A DNA stretch of 64,000 bases, taken from contig NC_091251.1 in NCBI RefSeq assembly GCF_042477335.2, positions 36,534,501 through 36,598,500 of the forward strand, read 5' to 3'. Positions within the stretch are counted from its first letter, which is position 1. Every line of letters begins with the position of its first letter. A program made the translations under genes and the position numbers. Shown piece by piece: positions 48,401-56,384 of this stretch. The DNA is from Ovis canadensis (Eukaryota > Chordata > Mammalia > Artiodactyla > Bovidae). The notes beneath the pieces are model-generated. The model was not told the DNA's origin. It worked only from the letters and a program-made list of their open reading frames with translations, and ran no database searches.

Positions 48401-48609
48401 AAGGAGTGAGGGCAATACCCAGTGGGGTCAGAGTCAGTGGGGCAGACAGGCAGATCAAAGAAAAGAAGGGGGGGATGGGAGGAAGGAGAGTCCCAGGAGC
48501 GCTCAAGAGTTCCAAGCTGGAGCAGGAGGCACCCAGCTGGGGGCTGGCGATCCGCAGAGGACGGTGCGAAAGCGGAGGGGACACCGGGTGGCGACGCGGG
48601 ACTCACCAT
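27203..48609 (-). CDS. ARHGEF40: ARHGEF40 (Solo), RhoGEF with DH-PH module, 23 coding exons
   Basis: Coding exons in transcript order: 48609-48607, 45854-45657, 44746-43495, 43348-43181, 43046-42926, 42378-42282, 42171-42091, 41961-41845, 37406-37311, 37203-37088, 36714-36588, 34574-34452, 34375-34232, 33751-33141, 33025-32791, 32432-32346, 31536-31321, 30633-30463, 29660-29483, 28758-28654, 28425-28282, 27776-27646, 27244-27203. Every junction is GT-AG and phases agree throughout. The sum is 4,563 bases, giving 1,520 residues against about 1,519 in human. Known family role: activates RhoA-class GTPases, binds keratin 8/18 and helps cells respond to mechanical force. The N-terminal part is low complexity. 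A spectrin-like helical region follows, then DH (about 1086-1260) and PH (about 1265-1380), then a Ser/Pro-rich tail ending SDPTTPL. Introns carry L1, Bov-tA/Bov-A2 and MIR insertions, none of them in an exon. Confidence 0.96.
27862..28258. repeat. Degenerate tandem array (about 58-bp period) with X-box-like half-sites
   Basis: Six diverged units of roughly 58 bases follow one another inside ARHGEF40 intron 21. Each tends to contain AGCAACAGGAAGCTG followed by about 10-20 bases and CACCATAGCAACC. Recognisable anchors are CCATAGCAAC (27866), CCATAGCAAT (27892), AGAGCAACC (27957), CCATAGAAAC (28041), TTAGCAACAG and CCTAGCAACC (28091, 28118) and GTTGTCATGGCAACC (28168). The last is a near-palindromic RFX X-box. 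I do not recognise a named repeat family. Confidence 0.65.
29483..30633 (-). CDS. ARHGEF40: ARHGEF40 exons 18-19, PH domain
   Basis: Exons 30633-30463 and 29660-29483. The PH strands include [34 protein letters not shown] and FVYKQAFK. The C-terminal helix holds the conserved tryptophan in [16 protein letters not shown]. This tandem DH-PH arrangement is standard for Dbl-family exchange factors. Exon 19 leaves in phase 1 at AAGG|GTACTG. Confidence 0.94.
31321..33025 (-). CDS. ARHGEF40: ARHGEF40 exons 15-17, DH (RhoGEF catalytic) domain
   Basis: Exons 33025-32791, 32432-32346 and 31536-31321. The DH fold begins at [19 protein letters not shown], which includes the conserved acidic residue of helix 1. 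It continues through [19 protein letters not shown] and [15 protein letters not shown] to the helix [20 protein letters not shown]. This is the surface that in the DH family catalyses GDP release from Rho GTPases. The intron between exons 16 and 17 contains a Bov-tA element. Confidence 0.94.
31650..31855 (+). repeat. Bov-tA SINE in ARHGEF40 intron 16
   Basis: The tRNA-like head is diverged. The body reads AAGATCCCCTGGAGGAGGGC and CTTGCCTGGAGAATGCCATG, and the end is GAGTCGGACATGACTGAAGC. It is antisense to ARHGEF40. Confidence 0.8.
33141..33751 (-). CDS. ARHGEF40: ARHGEF40 exon 14
   Basis: 611 bases, in phase 0 and out phase 2 (ATCAG|GTGAGA). It finishes the helical region ([37 protein letters not shown]). 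It then encodes a Ser/Pro-rich linker ([17 protein letters not shown]) and an acidic patch ([11 protein letters not shown]) leading to the [16 protein letters not shown] segment before the DH domain. Confidence 0.95.
34000..34140 (-). repeat. MIR remnant, antisense
   Basis: CTCTGTGAGGTAGGTGCCAC, then CAGTTTAGAATCC and GGTCATTCATCAGGTGG-type sequence follow the order of a reversed MIR. Lies in ARHGEF40 intron 13. Confidence 0.5.
34232..37406 (-). CDS. ARHGEF40: ARHGEF40 exons 9-13, helical spectrin-like region
   Basis: Exons 37406-37311, 37203-37088, 36714-36588, 34574-34452 and 34375-34232. The protein here is rich in heptad-like Leu, Gln and Glu ([56 protein letters not shown]), consistent with spectrin-like three-helix repeats. 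Exon 10 ends in phase 2 at CAA|GTACGA and joins G CTG GAA in exon 11, recreating the human KLEG sequence. The intron before exon 9 is about 4.4 kb and carries the L1 insertion. Confidence 0.92.
35115..35340 (-). repeat. MIR remnant, antisense
   Basis: CTCGTGAGGCAGGCCTTAC, CCCATTCTGTAGACGAGGAC and GCTTGCCCAACATCTCTTAG match a reversed MIR in order. Lies in ARHGEF40 intron 11. Confidence 0.6.
35443..35642 (+). repeat. Bov-tA SINE, sense copy of an inverted pair
   Basis: CTTGCTGGTTCAGATGGTAAAG head, GGAAGATCCCCCTGGAGAAG body, AGAGTTGGACACGACGAG end. It is followed 30 bases later by an antisense copy, so the transcript could fold into a hairpin. Confidence 0.88.
35672..35822 (-). repeat. Bov-tA SINE, antisense copy of an inverted pair
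   Basis: Starts inside the element (TTAGTCACTCAAGAATACTGG, with an internal deletion) and ends GAGCCACCAGGGAAACCC. It contains a short duplicated step (CGAACCCAGGTCT then CGAACCCAAGTCT). Confidence 0.85.
36805..36965 (+). repeat. MIR remnant
   Basis: GAATCCTGACTCTTCCATTTAC, GACCTTGGCCAAGACATTAAAC-like order and GGGATGTTATGAGGGTTG are sense MIR features. Lies in ARHGEF40 intron 10, between exons 11 and 10. Confidence 0.6.
37500..37710 (+). repeat. MIR-like remnant
   Basis: Order of ATTCAGTTAGTAAG, TTAGGCAGGTCCAG, CTGAACCTCAGTGTTC, GTAAAGACG and AAAGAGATGAGCC agrees with a diverged sense MIR. Confidence 0.45.
38105..40685 (+). mobile_element. L1 LINE, 5'-truncated (ORF2 3' half and 3' UTR), in ARHGEF40 intron 8
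   Basis: About 2.6 kb reads in order as the reverse-transcriptase to C-terminal part of L1 ORF2. Broken frames show [62 protein letters not shown] and [13 protein letters not shown]. The 3' UTR follows, ending near AAATAAACTC. Many stops and frameshifts make it inactive. A (CA)n-like tract (40199-40221) interrupts it. It is antisense to the host gene. Confidence 0.9.
40771..41127 (+). repeat. Bov-tA SINE interrupted by an antisense Bov-tA
   Basis: A sense Bov-tA begins CTACCCTGGTAGCTCAGCTGG and is cut at 40820. It resumes at 41036 and runs to CAGTATTCTCGGG. The inserted element is 40821-41035 (antisense, starting with GTGAAGT repeats and ending GAGCCACCAGGGAAGT). It is bounded by the perfect 12-bp direct repeat GCAAGGCAAGAG at 40809-40820 and 41036-41047. 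Confidence 0.9.
41128..41300 (+). repeat. Bov-tA SINE
   Basis: A second sense unit (CTTCCCTGGTGGCTCAGATGG to GTTGGACAGCTGAGCG) directly follows the interrupted one and lacks part of the tRNA-body junction. Confidence 0.85.
41845..43348 (-). CDS. ARHGEF40: ARHGEF40 exons 4-8
   Basis: Exons 43348-43181, 43046-42926, 42378-42282, 42171-42091 and 41961-41845. They encode the conserved stretch from [21 protein letters not shown] through [35 protein letters not shown] and [16 protein letters not shown]. Its position resembles the CRAL-TRIO/Sec14-like region found before spectrin repeats in related RhoGEFs; I infer this from pattern only. Phases 1,1,2,0,0 connect correctly. An uninterrupted (TG)n lies in the intron after exon 5. 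Confidence 0.92.
42410..42444. repeat. (TG)n microsatellite in ARHGEF40 intron 5
   Basis: About 15 TG units between GAGAGTGTT and TTGAGTGTC, some 30 bases upstream of exon 6 on the minus strand, where it forms (CA)n upstream of the polypyrimidine tract. Confidence 0.9.
43495..44746 (-). CDS. ARHGEF40: ARHGEF40 exon 3, largest exon, low-complexity N-terminal region
   Basis: 1,252 bases, entered in phase 0 after CCCCAG and left in phase 1 at GCAG|GTGAGA; residues 68 to about 485. It opens with a globular-looking conserved part ([45 protein letters not shown]). It continues as a long Pro/Gly/Glu-rich disordered segment with basic patches ([20 protein letters not shown]). A Bov-A2 SINE ends only about 40 bases upstream of its acceptor. 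Confidence 0.95.
44796..45080 (-). repeat. Bov-A2 SINE with (CTG)n, 10-bp target-site duplication, near ARHGEF40 exon 3
   Basis: Two Bov-A monomers in reverse orientation are preceded by seven CTG repeats, the usual Bov-A2 microsatellite tail. The perfect direct repeat GATGAAGCCA lies at 44786-44795 and 45081-45090. In transcript orientation the tail ends about 40-50 bases before the exon 3 acceptor at 44746. Confidence 0.93.
45657..45854 (-). CDS. ARHGEF40: ARHGEF40 exon 2
   Basis: Starts after CTCCCAG with GAG CCT GAG and ends TGT|GTAAGT; 66 codons, phase 0 both sides. It encodes the conserved N-terminal block with [15 protein letters not shown] and [15 protein letters not shown]. The frame joins exactly to AQYSGFLFF in exon 3. 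Confidence 0.95.
46255..46462 (-). repeat. Bov-tA SINE in ARHGEF40 intron 1
   Basis: GTGAAGTTGCTCAGTCATGT at one end, GAGCCACCAGGGAATC at the other; full antisense unit. Confidence 0.9.
46463..48450. other. ARHGEF40 intron 1, no recognised gene
   Basis: GC rises steadily toward the first exon from about 47.1 kb. Several 60-210-codon frames exist on both strands but none shows a domain or consistent splice pattern. Conserved-looking G-rich segments at 47.2-47.5 kb may be regulatory. Confidence 0.45.
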
Positions 48610-49030
48610 GGCTCGGCTCGCGGCCGCGTCCGACGCTCGGGCCGGCGGGCGGGGCCGGGCGCGCCGCCGCCTCCCTCCCGCCGCTCGCGTCTCGCCGGGT
48701 CTGGCTAGGGGACAGCTCCGGCCGCGGTGGCGGCTCGGCCCGCTCGGGCTCCCAGGCCGCGGGGCCCCACCAGGGAGGGTCGAGACGGCCGCCCCTCCTC
48801 GCCCCGCCCTGCAGTGCCCGCCTCTGCCTCCGCGTCCGACCCCCTGCTGGGACGCCCGCTCCCGCGCCGGGCCTCTGGCCGCTCCCCTCCACGCCCCTAG
48901 CCGATCTGCCCGGCTCTCCCGCAACCCTGTTCCTCCTCCGCCCCGCCCTCCAGCCGGTCTCCCCGACCCTGACCCTCGGAGGCCCGTCCCGCCGAAGATG
49001 CCCTTTTCCCGCCTCCGCCTAGCTCCCTAG
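48450..49030 (-). promoter_or_regulatory. ARHGEF40: CpG island promoter and 5' UTR of ARHGEF40
   Basis: CpG-dense sequence surrounds the exon carrying the ARHGEF40 start codon (48609-48607) and extends upstream with GGGGCGGGG-type boxes and CG-rich runs to about 49.0 kb. Flanking GC-rich sequence extends to both sides (about 47.1-48.4 and 49.1-49.7 kb). Confidence 0.75.
48607..48609 (-). CDS. ARHGEF40: ARHGEF40 exon 1, initiator ATG as the last codon before the first donor
   Basis: On the minus strand the sequence reads GAGCCATG|GTGAGT, so the initiator codon is the last codon of exon 1 and the next codon (GAG) comes from exon 2 at 45854. The human protein starts MEPEPVED, which this join reproduces. 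The rest of exon 1 is 5' UTR inside the CpG island. The transcription start cannot be placed exactly. Confidence 0.85.
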
Positions 49031-49039
49031 GCGATCAGT

Positions 49040-51365
49040 TTAGTCTCCGCAAGGGACAGTCCAGACACTGGGGCGTGCGTGAATTCCCTGGGTCCCCAGC
49101 CTAGGACTGGGTCATTTGGTGGCCGGAAGCCTCCTGAGTCTAACTCGCCTGGGAACCTCTTCTCCCCTCGGTTGCCAGACTTTGGCAGCACTGGCAGCAC
49201 CTGGAGCTCAGAAGAGAACCCCCCACCCCCACCCCGCCCAACACACACACACACACACACACAGCCCCCCCCCCCGTCCCCCCACCTCCCCAGCCCCTGC
49301 TAGCTTCCCTCGGAGCTGGGGGCAGGAAAATCAGGGGATTCCTCCCACTCTCCAGGGGCTTGCCTGCCCTCCTCCTTCCCCTCCCATCCCCTCCGGCCTC
49401 GAGCCTTCGGGCTCCGACAATGGACTCCTCTGTGCGGTCTGGGGAGGGCGGGGGCGGGGGGGAGTTAGGGAGCGGAGAAGGCTTGGGGAGGAGGATTGGA
49501 CGTCGAGGCTGAATGCGCTCAGAGTCCCGGGATCAGGATCCTCCTGCCGAGACGGACGTTTTCTGAGTTCTTTCCTCGCTGCCCCTTCCCCTCTGAATCC
49601 CTCATCCTCTCCCTTAGCTAGCCGAGGCAAGGCACCAGACGCCGTTCAGCAGCCCCACCTCCGGATTCCAGACCCTTCCTTCTTTGGGGGTGGCGAAACG
49701 GAGTCTCCTGGGGCCGCTAGAGCTCTTGGTGGCGGGGATGGCAATCTGACGCAGTAGACAAAGGGGGTAGGCTAGTTAAGAAAGTTCTAGTCTCACCCAT
49801 CCTCCACCTCGTCTGGATGGCAAATGAAGCCCTGGCGAGGGTCCCCCAGGAGGCTCAGAGGAGGCTTAGGCATAGCAAGGAGATGCTTTGCCCCTCCTTT
49901 GAGCAGGCACCTGGAAGCCGTGTAGGGGTGGGCAGGGGCACTTCTAAAGAGTGGGCATTTGAGAAGCTAGGAGAGCCAAATAGACCCCAGAGACGGACGT
50001 GAATGCAGGTACCACTGCGACTGGGGAGGGGGTGACGTTTGGGAAACGTCCTGCATGGGATGCGGCTCCGACGAAGCCAGGAGACTGGAGCCTGAGGGCA
50101 GTCTTTGGAACGGAGGCAGGCGGAAGGGTGGGGATGCAGGGGGCGTCGCCTAGGTGATGGGCTCTTCTCTCACCTCCTCTGAACGCTAATCTCCGCCCTT
50201 TTCTCCTCTCTGCCCGGTCTGGAAAAGAGAGAAAATATTCATTCTTTTGGAGGCAAGAAAATCCCTCTGCTCCTAGCGTAAAAAAAAAAAAAAAAAAAAA
50301 AAAAATCTAGGGCAGCAAACCTCAGTGCCCATCTTTCCAGCACAGTCAGAGGCAGGGAGCTGGAGCTCTTGTCCGTCAATGGGTTATGAGCCCTCTAGAC
50401 ATCCAGCCTCCCCCGGCCTCTTTATAATTAGTGCCGAGAACTGGGAGAGTGAGATTTTGCTACCCCCTGGTGTCCACTCTGTAAATGCGACCCAGTGGCT
50501 GGTTACAGAGGCCAGAATTTAGGAGATTTTCTTAGGGGGTTTATTATGAACCTTATTCATCTGTTTCAAACCCAGCTCACCCATTCCCAGTGTTGACAGA
50601 GTCTGAACTTTTCCTCATTAGATCTTAACATTCTTTATACTCAAACAAATTGGGGAACAGTTGGTAGAACCCGAGTTTCTCACAAAGCTGGCTCTGGTAG
50701 TCTGTGAGCTCCTGGGGGGAAAAAAAACGAGTGGATATTTTTCCCCCATGGGAAAAAGGGAGTTATTGAAAGTTTTTGAGCCTACGGGTGAGGGGTTTTG
50801 GATGAAGCCTCTGAAATCAAGTTATTCCCTTCCAGGAGTTTTAATCTGTGCTAAATTAGAAAGGTTTATTTAAGTAAATAAGGAGACAGATATGCGTATA
50901 GTGGTTAAATGCCACTTTCTCCAAGGATGCAGGCTCTTACCTAATACCTGTGCATCTGTGTGAAAGTGTGTGTGTTGATGTGAAGGTTTTGGGGAGACTG
51001 TGAAGTAGTAAGATTAAAATGGAGGAAATAGAGACTGGCAATAGACCAGACCTAGAAACTCTCTCCAGCATTCACTAGAAGTTCTCACTATATTTCACCA
51101 ATTTCAGATTCTTTGGAGTGTAACAAACTCACATTTTACAGATGAAATTCTGACTTATTTGAAATTAAAAAACAAGCTGTAAACTATACAGTGAGCGGAG
51201 AAGCCAGAATTTGAACCCCAGCAGCCTGACAACAGAGCCTTCATTCTCAACCACTGTCATAGGGTTTCATCCAAGCTGTCAAGCAAGAGTCCATATAGGA
51301 AGTGCTTTGAACACTACACCTTTTCTACCACCTAACCATCATGTTAGGTTGACATGTTAGATTAG
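49040..51365. other. Intergenic region upstream of ARHGEF40
   Basis: GC-rich until about 50.2 kb, then AT-rich. It contains a 26-base A-run at 50280-50305 and a reversed MIR at about 51120-51260 (CATTTTACAGATG, GCCAGAATTTGAACCCCAGC). No exon is recognised. Confidence 0.5.
49200..49285. repeat. (CA)n and poly-C tract upstream of ARHGEF40
   Basis: 11 CA units (49241-49262) are followed by a run of C (49266-49275), flanked by CCCCCACC-type sequence. Confidence 0.85.
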
Positions 51366-51369
51366 GACA

Positions 51370-51446
51370 GGGAAGCGTGGCGTGCTGCAAAGTCCATGGG
51401 GTTGCAGAGTCAGACACGACTGAGCAACTGAACTGAACTGAACCAT
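51370..51446 (+). repeat. Bov-A/BovB 3' fragment
   Basis: GGAAGCGTGGCGTGCTGC, then CATGGGGTTGCAGAGTCAG, ending with ACTGAACTGAACTGAAC, the shared 3' end of BovB and Bov-A. Confidence 0.85.
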
Positions 51447-51468
51447 CATGTTAAAAAGGGTTAACTTT

Positions 51469-51609
51469 GGGACTTCCCTGGTGGTCCAGTGGTTAAGATT
51501 CCACACTTCCAATGAAGAGGGCCTGGGTTTGGTCCCTGATCAGGAAACTAGATCCCATGTGCTGCAACTAAGACCTGGTACAGACAGACACATTTTTTTA
51601 AAAAGGATA
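51469..51609 (+). repeat. tRNA-Glu-derived SINE (CHR type) with 18-bp target-site duplication
   Basis: Head GGACTTCCCTGGTGGTCCAG, short body, A-rich tail. Flanked by TTAAAAAGNGTTAACTTT at 51451-51468 and 51610-51627 (one mismatch). Confidence 0.88.
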
Positions 51610-52359
51610 TTAAAAAGTGTTAACTTTATTTTTGTAGCAACCAGTGCTGGGGAGAGTTTCTAAAAGTGATAAATATATCACTGTGGCCAGGCATTGAAAC
51701 CATTTCCCCCACTAGTCTTGTTCTAGAATAAATAATAGTTAAAATAATTGCCAGGAAATTTCCAGTATGGTTCTTTTGGGAAGTACTGTTATGCAAACAT
51801 GAGAGATGGTGAAAGAAACATTTGTGTCTGTAATGTTTATTACCTGGCTTGTGTGCACCAAGAGATGTAATGGCCATTCTACATAGGGTTGGGACTTTAG
51901 GCTGTTCAACATTTGTCCACTTAGAGACTAGAAGGGACTAGGGCTCTGCTTGAGCTGTATACCTCAAGGTAAGGGGGAATTAGTGAAGGACCACAAAGAG
52001 GAATTTGGGGGACAGGGAAGGACAGACTTGAGAGAACATATTCTTGTTACTCGTGCTTTCCAAGGAAACTGGGAGCCAAACCTTAGGTATTTCAGGATAA
52101 GAAATCTGTGTAGTATATATGTGCTGATTCTATTTTTTGTTTAATTTCCTTAGGTTTGGTTTTATTTTTTTGCTAATATTCCTTTAAACATTTATAGCTT
52201 GTCTGCTTTGAATGAGGTGACACCAAAGCCCACACCACCACCATCTTGCCTATACTAATGCATTCATTTCCATCCTGGTCTTCCTGCTCCACTCTCGCCA
52301 CCTAAGAAGCTGTTCTCTGCACCCTCACCAGCGTGATCTTCTAAAAACCCTGATCATTA

Positions 52360-53222
52360 TCCATTCATCTGCCATTGGACGTCTAGGTTGCTTCCATGTC
52401 CTGGCTATGGTAAATAATGCTGCAATGAACATTGGGCACATGTGTCTTTTTAAATTGTGGTTTTCTCAGGGTATACAGGAGATAAAGGAGCTTCCCTGGT
52501 GGCTCAGTTGGTAAAGAATCCACTTGCAATGCAGGAGACTGCCTGCAATGCAGGAGACCTGGGTTTGATCCCTGGGTCAGGAAGATCCCCTGGAGAAGGA
52601 AATGACAACCCACTCCAGTATTCTTGCCTGGGAAATACTATGGACAGGCGATTGGAAGGCTATAGTCCATAGGGTCATGAGAACTGGACATGACTTAGTG
52701 ACTAAACTGCCACCACCATGGATCAAAGAAGTTGTGGTTCACATATATAATGGAATATTACTAAGTCATAACAAATTTGAGCGTGTTGTAGTGAGGTGGA
52801 TGAACCTAGAACCTGTTATACAGAGTGAAGTAAGTCAGAAAGAGAAAAACACATATTGTATATTAAAGTGTATGTATGGAATCTAGAAAAGTATTACTGA
52901 TGAGCCTGTCTGTGCGGATGAAATGGGGATGCACATGTAGATGATGGACCTGTGGACACAGCTGGGGAAGGACGAATTGAGAAAGTAGCCCTGACATATA
53001 AACACTATCATGTGTAAAACGGATAGTTGGTGGGAAGCTGATGTATAACACAAGAGCCTAGCCTGGTGCTCTGTAGTGACCTAGAGAGGTGGGATGGGAG
53101 GATGGAGGGAGAGAGGCTCAAGAAAGAGGGGATATACATATATAATTACGGCTGATCCTCATTGATGTACAGAAATCAACACAACATTGTAAAGCAATTA
53201 TCCTTCAGTTAAAAAAAAAATA
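52360..53222. mobile_element. L1 with inverted 5' end, split by a Bov-tA
   Basis: 52360-52480 is antisense L1 (complement of GCAGCATTATTTACCATAGC and GGAAGCAACCTAGACG). The next L1 segment (about 52718-53222) is sense, beginning ATGGATCAAAGAAGTTGTGG, and runs through the artiodactyl L1 3' UTR to the A-tail at 53211-53220. The two parts adjoin in the L1 consensus (end of the inverted part is next to the start of the sense part), the signature of twin priming. A Bov-tA lies at 52487-52713. Confidence 0.75.
52487..52713 (+). repeat. Bov-tA SINE at the L1 inversion junction
   Basis: CTTCCCTGGTGGCTCAGTTGG head, a 15-base internal duplication of the AATGCAGGAGACTG step, and GAGAACTGGACATGACTTAG end. 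Confidence 0.9.
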
Positions 53223-53720
53223 CTCCAATCAGATCCCATCAACCTCTTCTAATGGCCTCCTCTTTGTATCACGACTGCTTTTCTCCTCTGTCCAGCCTCA
53301 TCTCTTACCACTCCACTGATGTGGGAAGCCACTATGAGCCTCCAGTCATGGCAGCCTTTCAGTGCTTCACACAGGCCTTGCTTATTCCTAATTTGGAATA
53401 TTCCTTCTCCCTGGAGGCTTCTTTTCACAGTTCTAGGTTCTGGCTCTCATCCTTCGATCCTAACTAAAATGTTGCATTCTCAAATGTCTCCCTGGTCTCT
53501 CATCTGTTGTCCCTCCAAATAATGTATGTTTTCCTCCCAGCATTTGTCTCTGTCTGATTAGTTCTTTGATTATTTCCTGTTTCTCAATAGACCCACCTCT
53601 ACCACCACATATCATTCAAAATTAAGCTTCATGAAAAGTCAAGGATCTTATCTCTTTTCTCACTGCTGTATCCTAGCTAGTGTCCAAAAGATGTCACCAA
53701 ACTAGGTGAAGACTGTAAAG

Positions 53721-54029
53721 TGAGAGTCACTCGGTCGTGTCCGACTCTTTGCAACCCCATGGATTATACAGTCTGTGGAATTCTCCAGGCCAGAATACTG
53801 GAGTGGGTAGCTGTTCCCTTCTCCAGGGGATCTTCCCAACCCAGGGATTGAACCCAGGTCTCCTGCATTGCAGGCAGATTCTTTACCAGCTGAGCCACCA
53901 GAGAAACCCAAGAACACTGGAGTGGGTAGCCTAGCCCTTCTCCAACAGACCTTCCCAACCCAGGAACTGAACCAGGGTCTCCTGAATTGCAGGCAGATTC
54001 TTTACCAGCTGATCTACCGGGGAAGCTCC
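53721..54029 (-). repeat. Dimeric Bov-tA insertion with 13-bp target-site duplication
   Basis: A full antisense unit (53721-53912) is joined to a shorter second one (53913-54029). The pair is flanked by GAAGACTGTAAAG at 53708-53720 and 54030-54042, so it inserted as one unit. Confidence 0.9.
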
Positions 54030-54297
54030 GAAGACTGTAAAGAGAGCAGAAATCCCCACATAATAGGAATGGCAGTGGGAACAGGTGAGAGATAGAAACC
54101 AGGAACAAGTGAGTAGGCCAAGGCAGGGAGTCCACTGCTTAGCTTTCGTTTCTTCGTGAAGAAAAGATATGTGAATGTCTGTGTTCATCGCTGTATTACT
54201 TACAATAGCCAAGACACAGAAACTGCCCGACTACCTGTTGATAGATGGACAAAGGAAATATGGTATGTGTGTGTGTGTGTGTGTCTGTGTGTGTGTA

Positions 54298-54487
54298 CTT
54301 AGGTGCTCAGTTTTGTCCATCTCTTTGCAACCCCATGGACTGTAGTCTGCCAGGCTTCTTCATCCATGGGGATTCTCCAGGCAAGAATACTGGAGTGGGT
54401 TGCTGTGGGTTGCTTCCCAACCCAGGGATTGAACCAGGTTTCCCACATTGCAGGTGGATTCTTTACCATCTGAGCCACCAGGGAAGG
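54298..54487 (-). repeat. Bov-tA SINE, antisense, with flanking (GT)n
   Basis: A GT-rich run (54264-54297) is followed by TAGGTGCTCAGTTTTGTCC and the reversed body ending GAGCCACCAGGGAAGG. Part of the middle (AGGGGATCTTCCC) is missing. Confidence 0.85.
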
Positions 54488-54681
54488 GCATTATGCTCAG
54501 TAAAATAAGTACGAGAAAGACGTCATGTGATTTCTCTTTTAAAAAAATCTTGTAGATACAGAGTATAGACTGCTGGTTGCCTTGCAAGAGGTGGGTTGGT
54601 ACGTGGGTGAAATGGATGAAGGGGATCAAAAGATACAAACTTACAAAATAAGTCATGAGTATGCAATGTACATTATTGGTG

Positions 54682-55956
54682 ACATCATCTCACACACTAG
54701 TAAAGTAATGCTCAAAAGTCTCCAAGCCAGGCTTCAGCAATATGTGAACCATGAACTTCCAGATGTTCAAGCCAGTTTTAGAAAAGGCAGAGGAACCAGA
54801 GATCAAATTGTCAACATGCTCTGGATCATCAAAAAAGCAAGAGAGTTCCAGAAAAACATCTATTTCTGCTTTATTGACTATGCCAAAGCCTTTGACTGTG
54901 TGGATCACAATAAACTGTGGAAAATTCTGAAAGAGATGGGAATACCAGACCACCTGACCTGCCTCTTGAGAAACCCGTATGCAGGTCAGGAACCAACAGT
55001 TAGAACTGGACATGGAACAACAGACTGGTTCCAAATAGGAAAAGGAGTACATCAAGGCTGCATATTGTCACCCTGTTTATTTAACTTATATGCAGAGTAC
55101 GTCGTGAGAAACGCTGGGCTGGAGGAAGCACAAGCTGGAATCAAGATTGCTGGGAGAAATATCAATAACCTCAGATATGCAGATGACACCATCATTATGG
55201 CAGAAAGTGAAGGAGTACTGAAGAGCCTCTTGATGAAAGTGAAAGAGGAGAGTAAAAAAGCTGCCTTAAAGCTCAACATTCAGAAAATTAAGATCATGGT
55301 GTCCGGTTCCATCACTTCATGGCAAATAGATGGGGAAACAGTGGCTGACTTTATTTTTTTTTTTTTTGGCTCTAAAAATCACTGCAGATGGTGATTGCAG
55401 CCATGAAATTAAAAGACGCTTACTCCTTGGAAGGAAAGCTATGACCAACCTAGACAGCATATTACAAAGCAGAGACATTACTTTGCCAACAAAGGTCCTC
55501 TAGTCAAGGCTATAGTTTTTCCAATAGTCATGTATGGATGTGAGAATTGGACTATAAAGAAAGCTGAGCACTGAAGAATTGATGCTTTTGAACTGTAGTG
55601 TTGGAGAAGACTCTTGAGAGTCCCTTGGACTATAAGGAGATCCAACCAGTCCATCCTAAAGGAGCTCAGTCCTGGGTGTTCATTGAAGGACTGATGTTGA
55701 AGCTGAAACTCCAATACTTTGGCCATCTGATGCAAAGAGCTGACTCATTTGAAAAGACCCTGATGCTGGGAAAGATTGAGGGCAGGAGAAGGGGACGACA
55801 GAGCATGAGATGGTTGGATGGCATCACCAACTCAATGGACATGAGTTTGGGTAGACTCTGGGAGTTGGTGATGGACAGGGAGGCCTGGTGTGCTGCGGTT
55901 CATGGGGTCATGCAGTTCATGGGGACATGACTGAATAACTGAACTGAACTGAACTG
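54682..55956 (+). mobile_element. BovB LINE, 5'-truncated, RT to 3' end
   Basis: Starts in the RT segment (CTCACACACTAGTAAAGTAATG). It encodes GRGTRDQIVNM, FIDYAKAFDCVDHNK, QGCILSPCLFNLYAEY and NLRYADDTI in one open frame of about 270 codons. It runs to the family 3' end with ACTGAACTGAACTGAA. A T-run (about 55355-55369) and later frameshifts break it. No endonuclease is present. Confidence 0.92.
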
Positions 55957-56384
55957 AAGTAATATTGTAATTACTGATGACAATAATTTATGACACTGTG
56001 TTACATATTTGAAAGTTGACTAGAGAGTAGTTCTTAAAAGTTCTCATCACAAGAAAAAGATTTTGTGTAACTATGTATGGTGACAGATGTCGAATTATTC
56101 TGGTAATCATTTTGCAGCACATACAAATATTGAACTATTGTGTCCTATACCTGAAGCTGGTATGATGTTATATCCAATTATACTTTAATTAGAAAAAACA
56201 ACACACGTGGAATGTCTTCTGAGTCAGGCGTAGTTCACTGGACTAGATGAATTTGAAGGAGGCACTGGTTTGGAGACAGAGTTCTGGAAAGGCTCCAAAT
56301 TCATTTAGGGACTTTATTGGTATACAAAAACAGGTACTCTTTTACTTAGTTGTAGTCCATTTGAAAATACAGTTTTGTTTTTTT

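Larger units (their letters stand above)
54160..56200 (+). mobile_element. L1 3' region interrupted by a SINE and by a BovB
   Basis: L1 pieces lie at about 54180-54255 (CTTACAATAGCCAAGACACAG), 54488-54681 (GGCATTATGCTCAGTAAAATAAG, GATACAGAGTATAGACTGCTGG) and 55957-56200 (AAAAGTTCTCATCACAAG, ATACCTGAAGCTGGTATGATG). They run in consensus order. The gaps hold a (GT)n plus antisense Bov-tA and a BovB. Confidence 0.75.
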
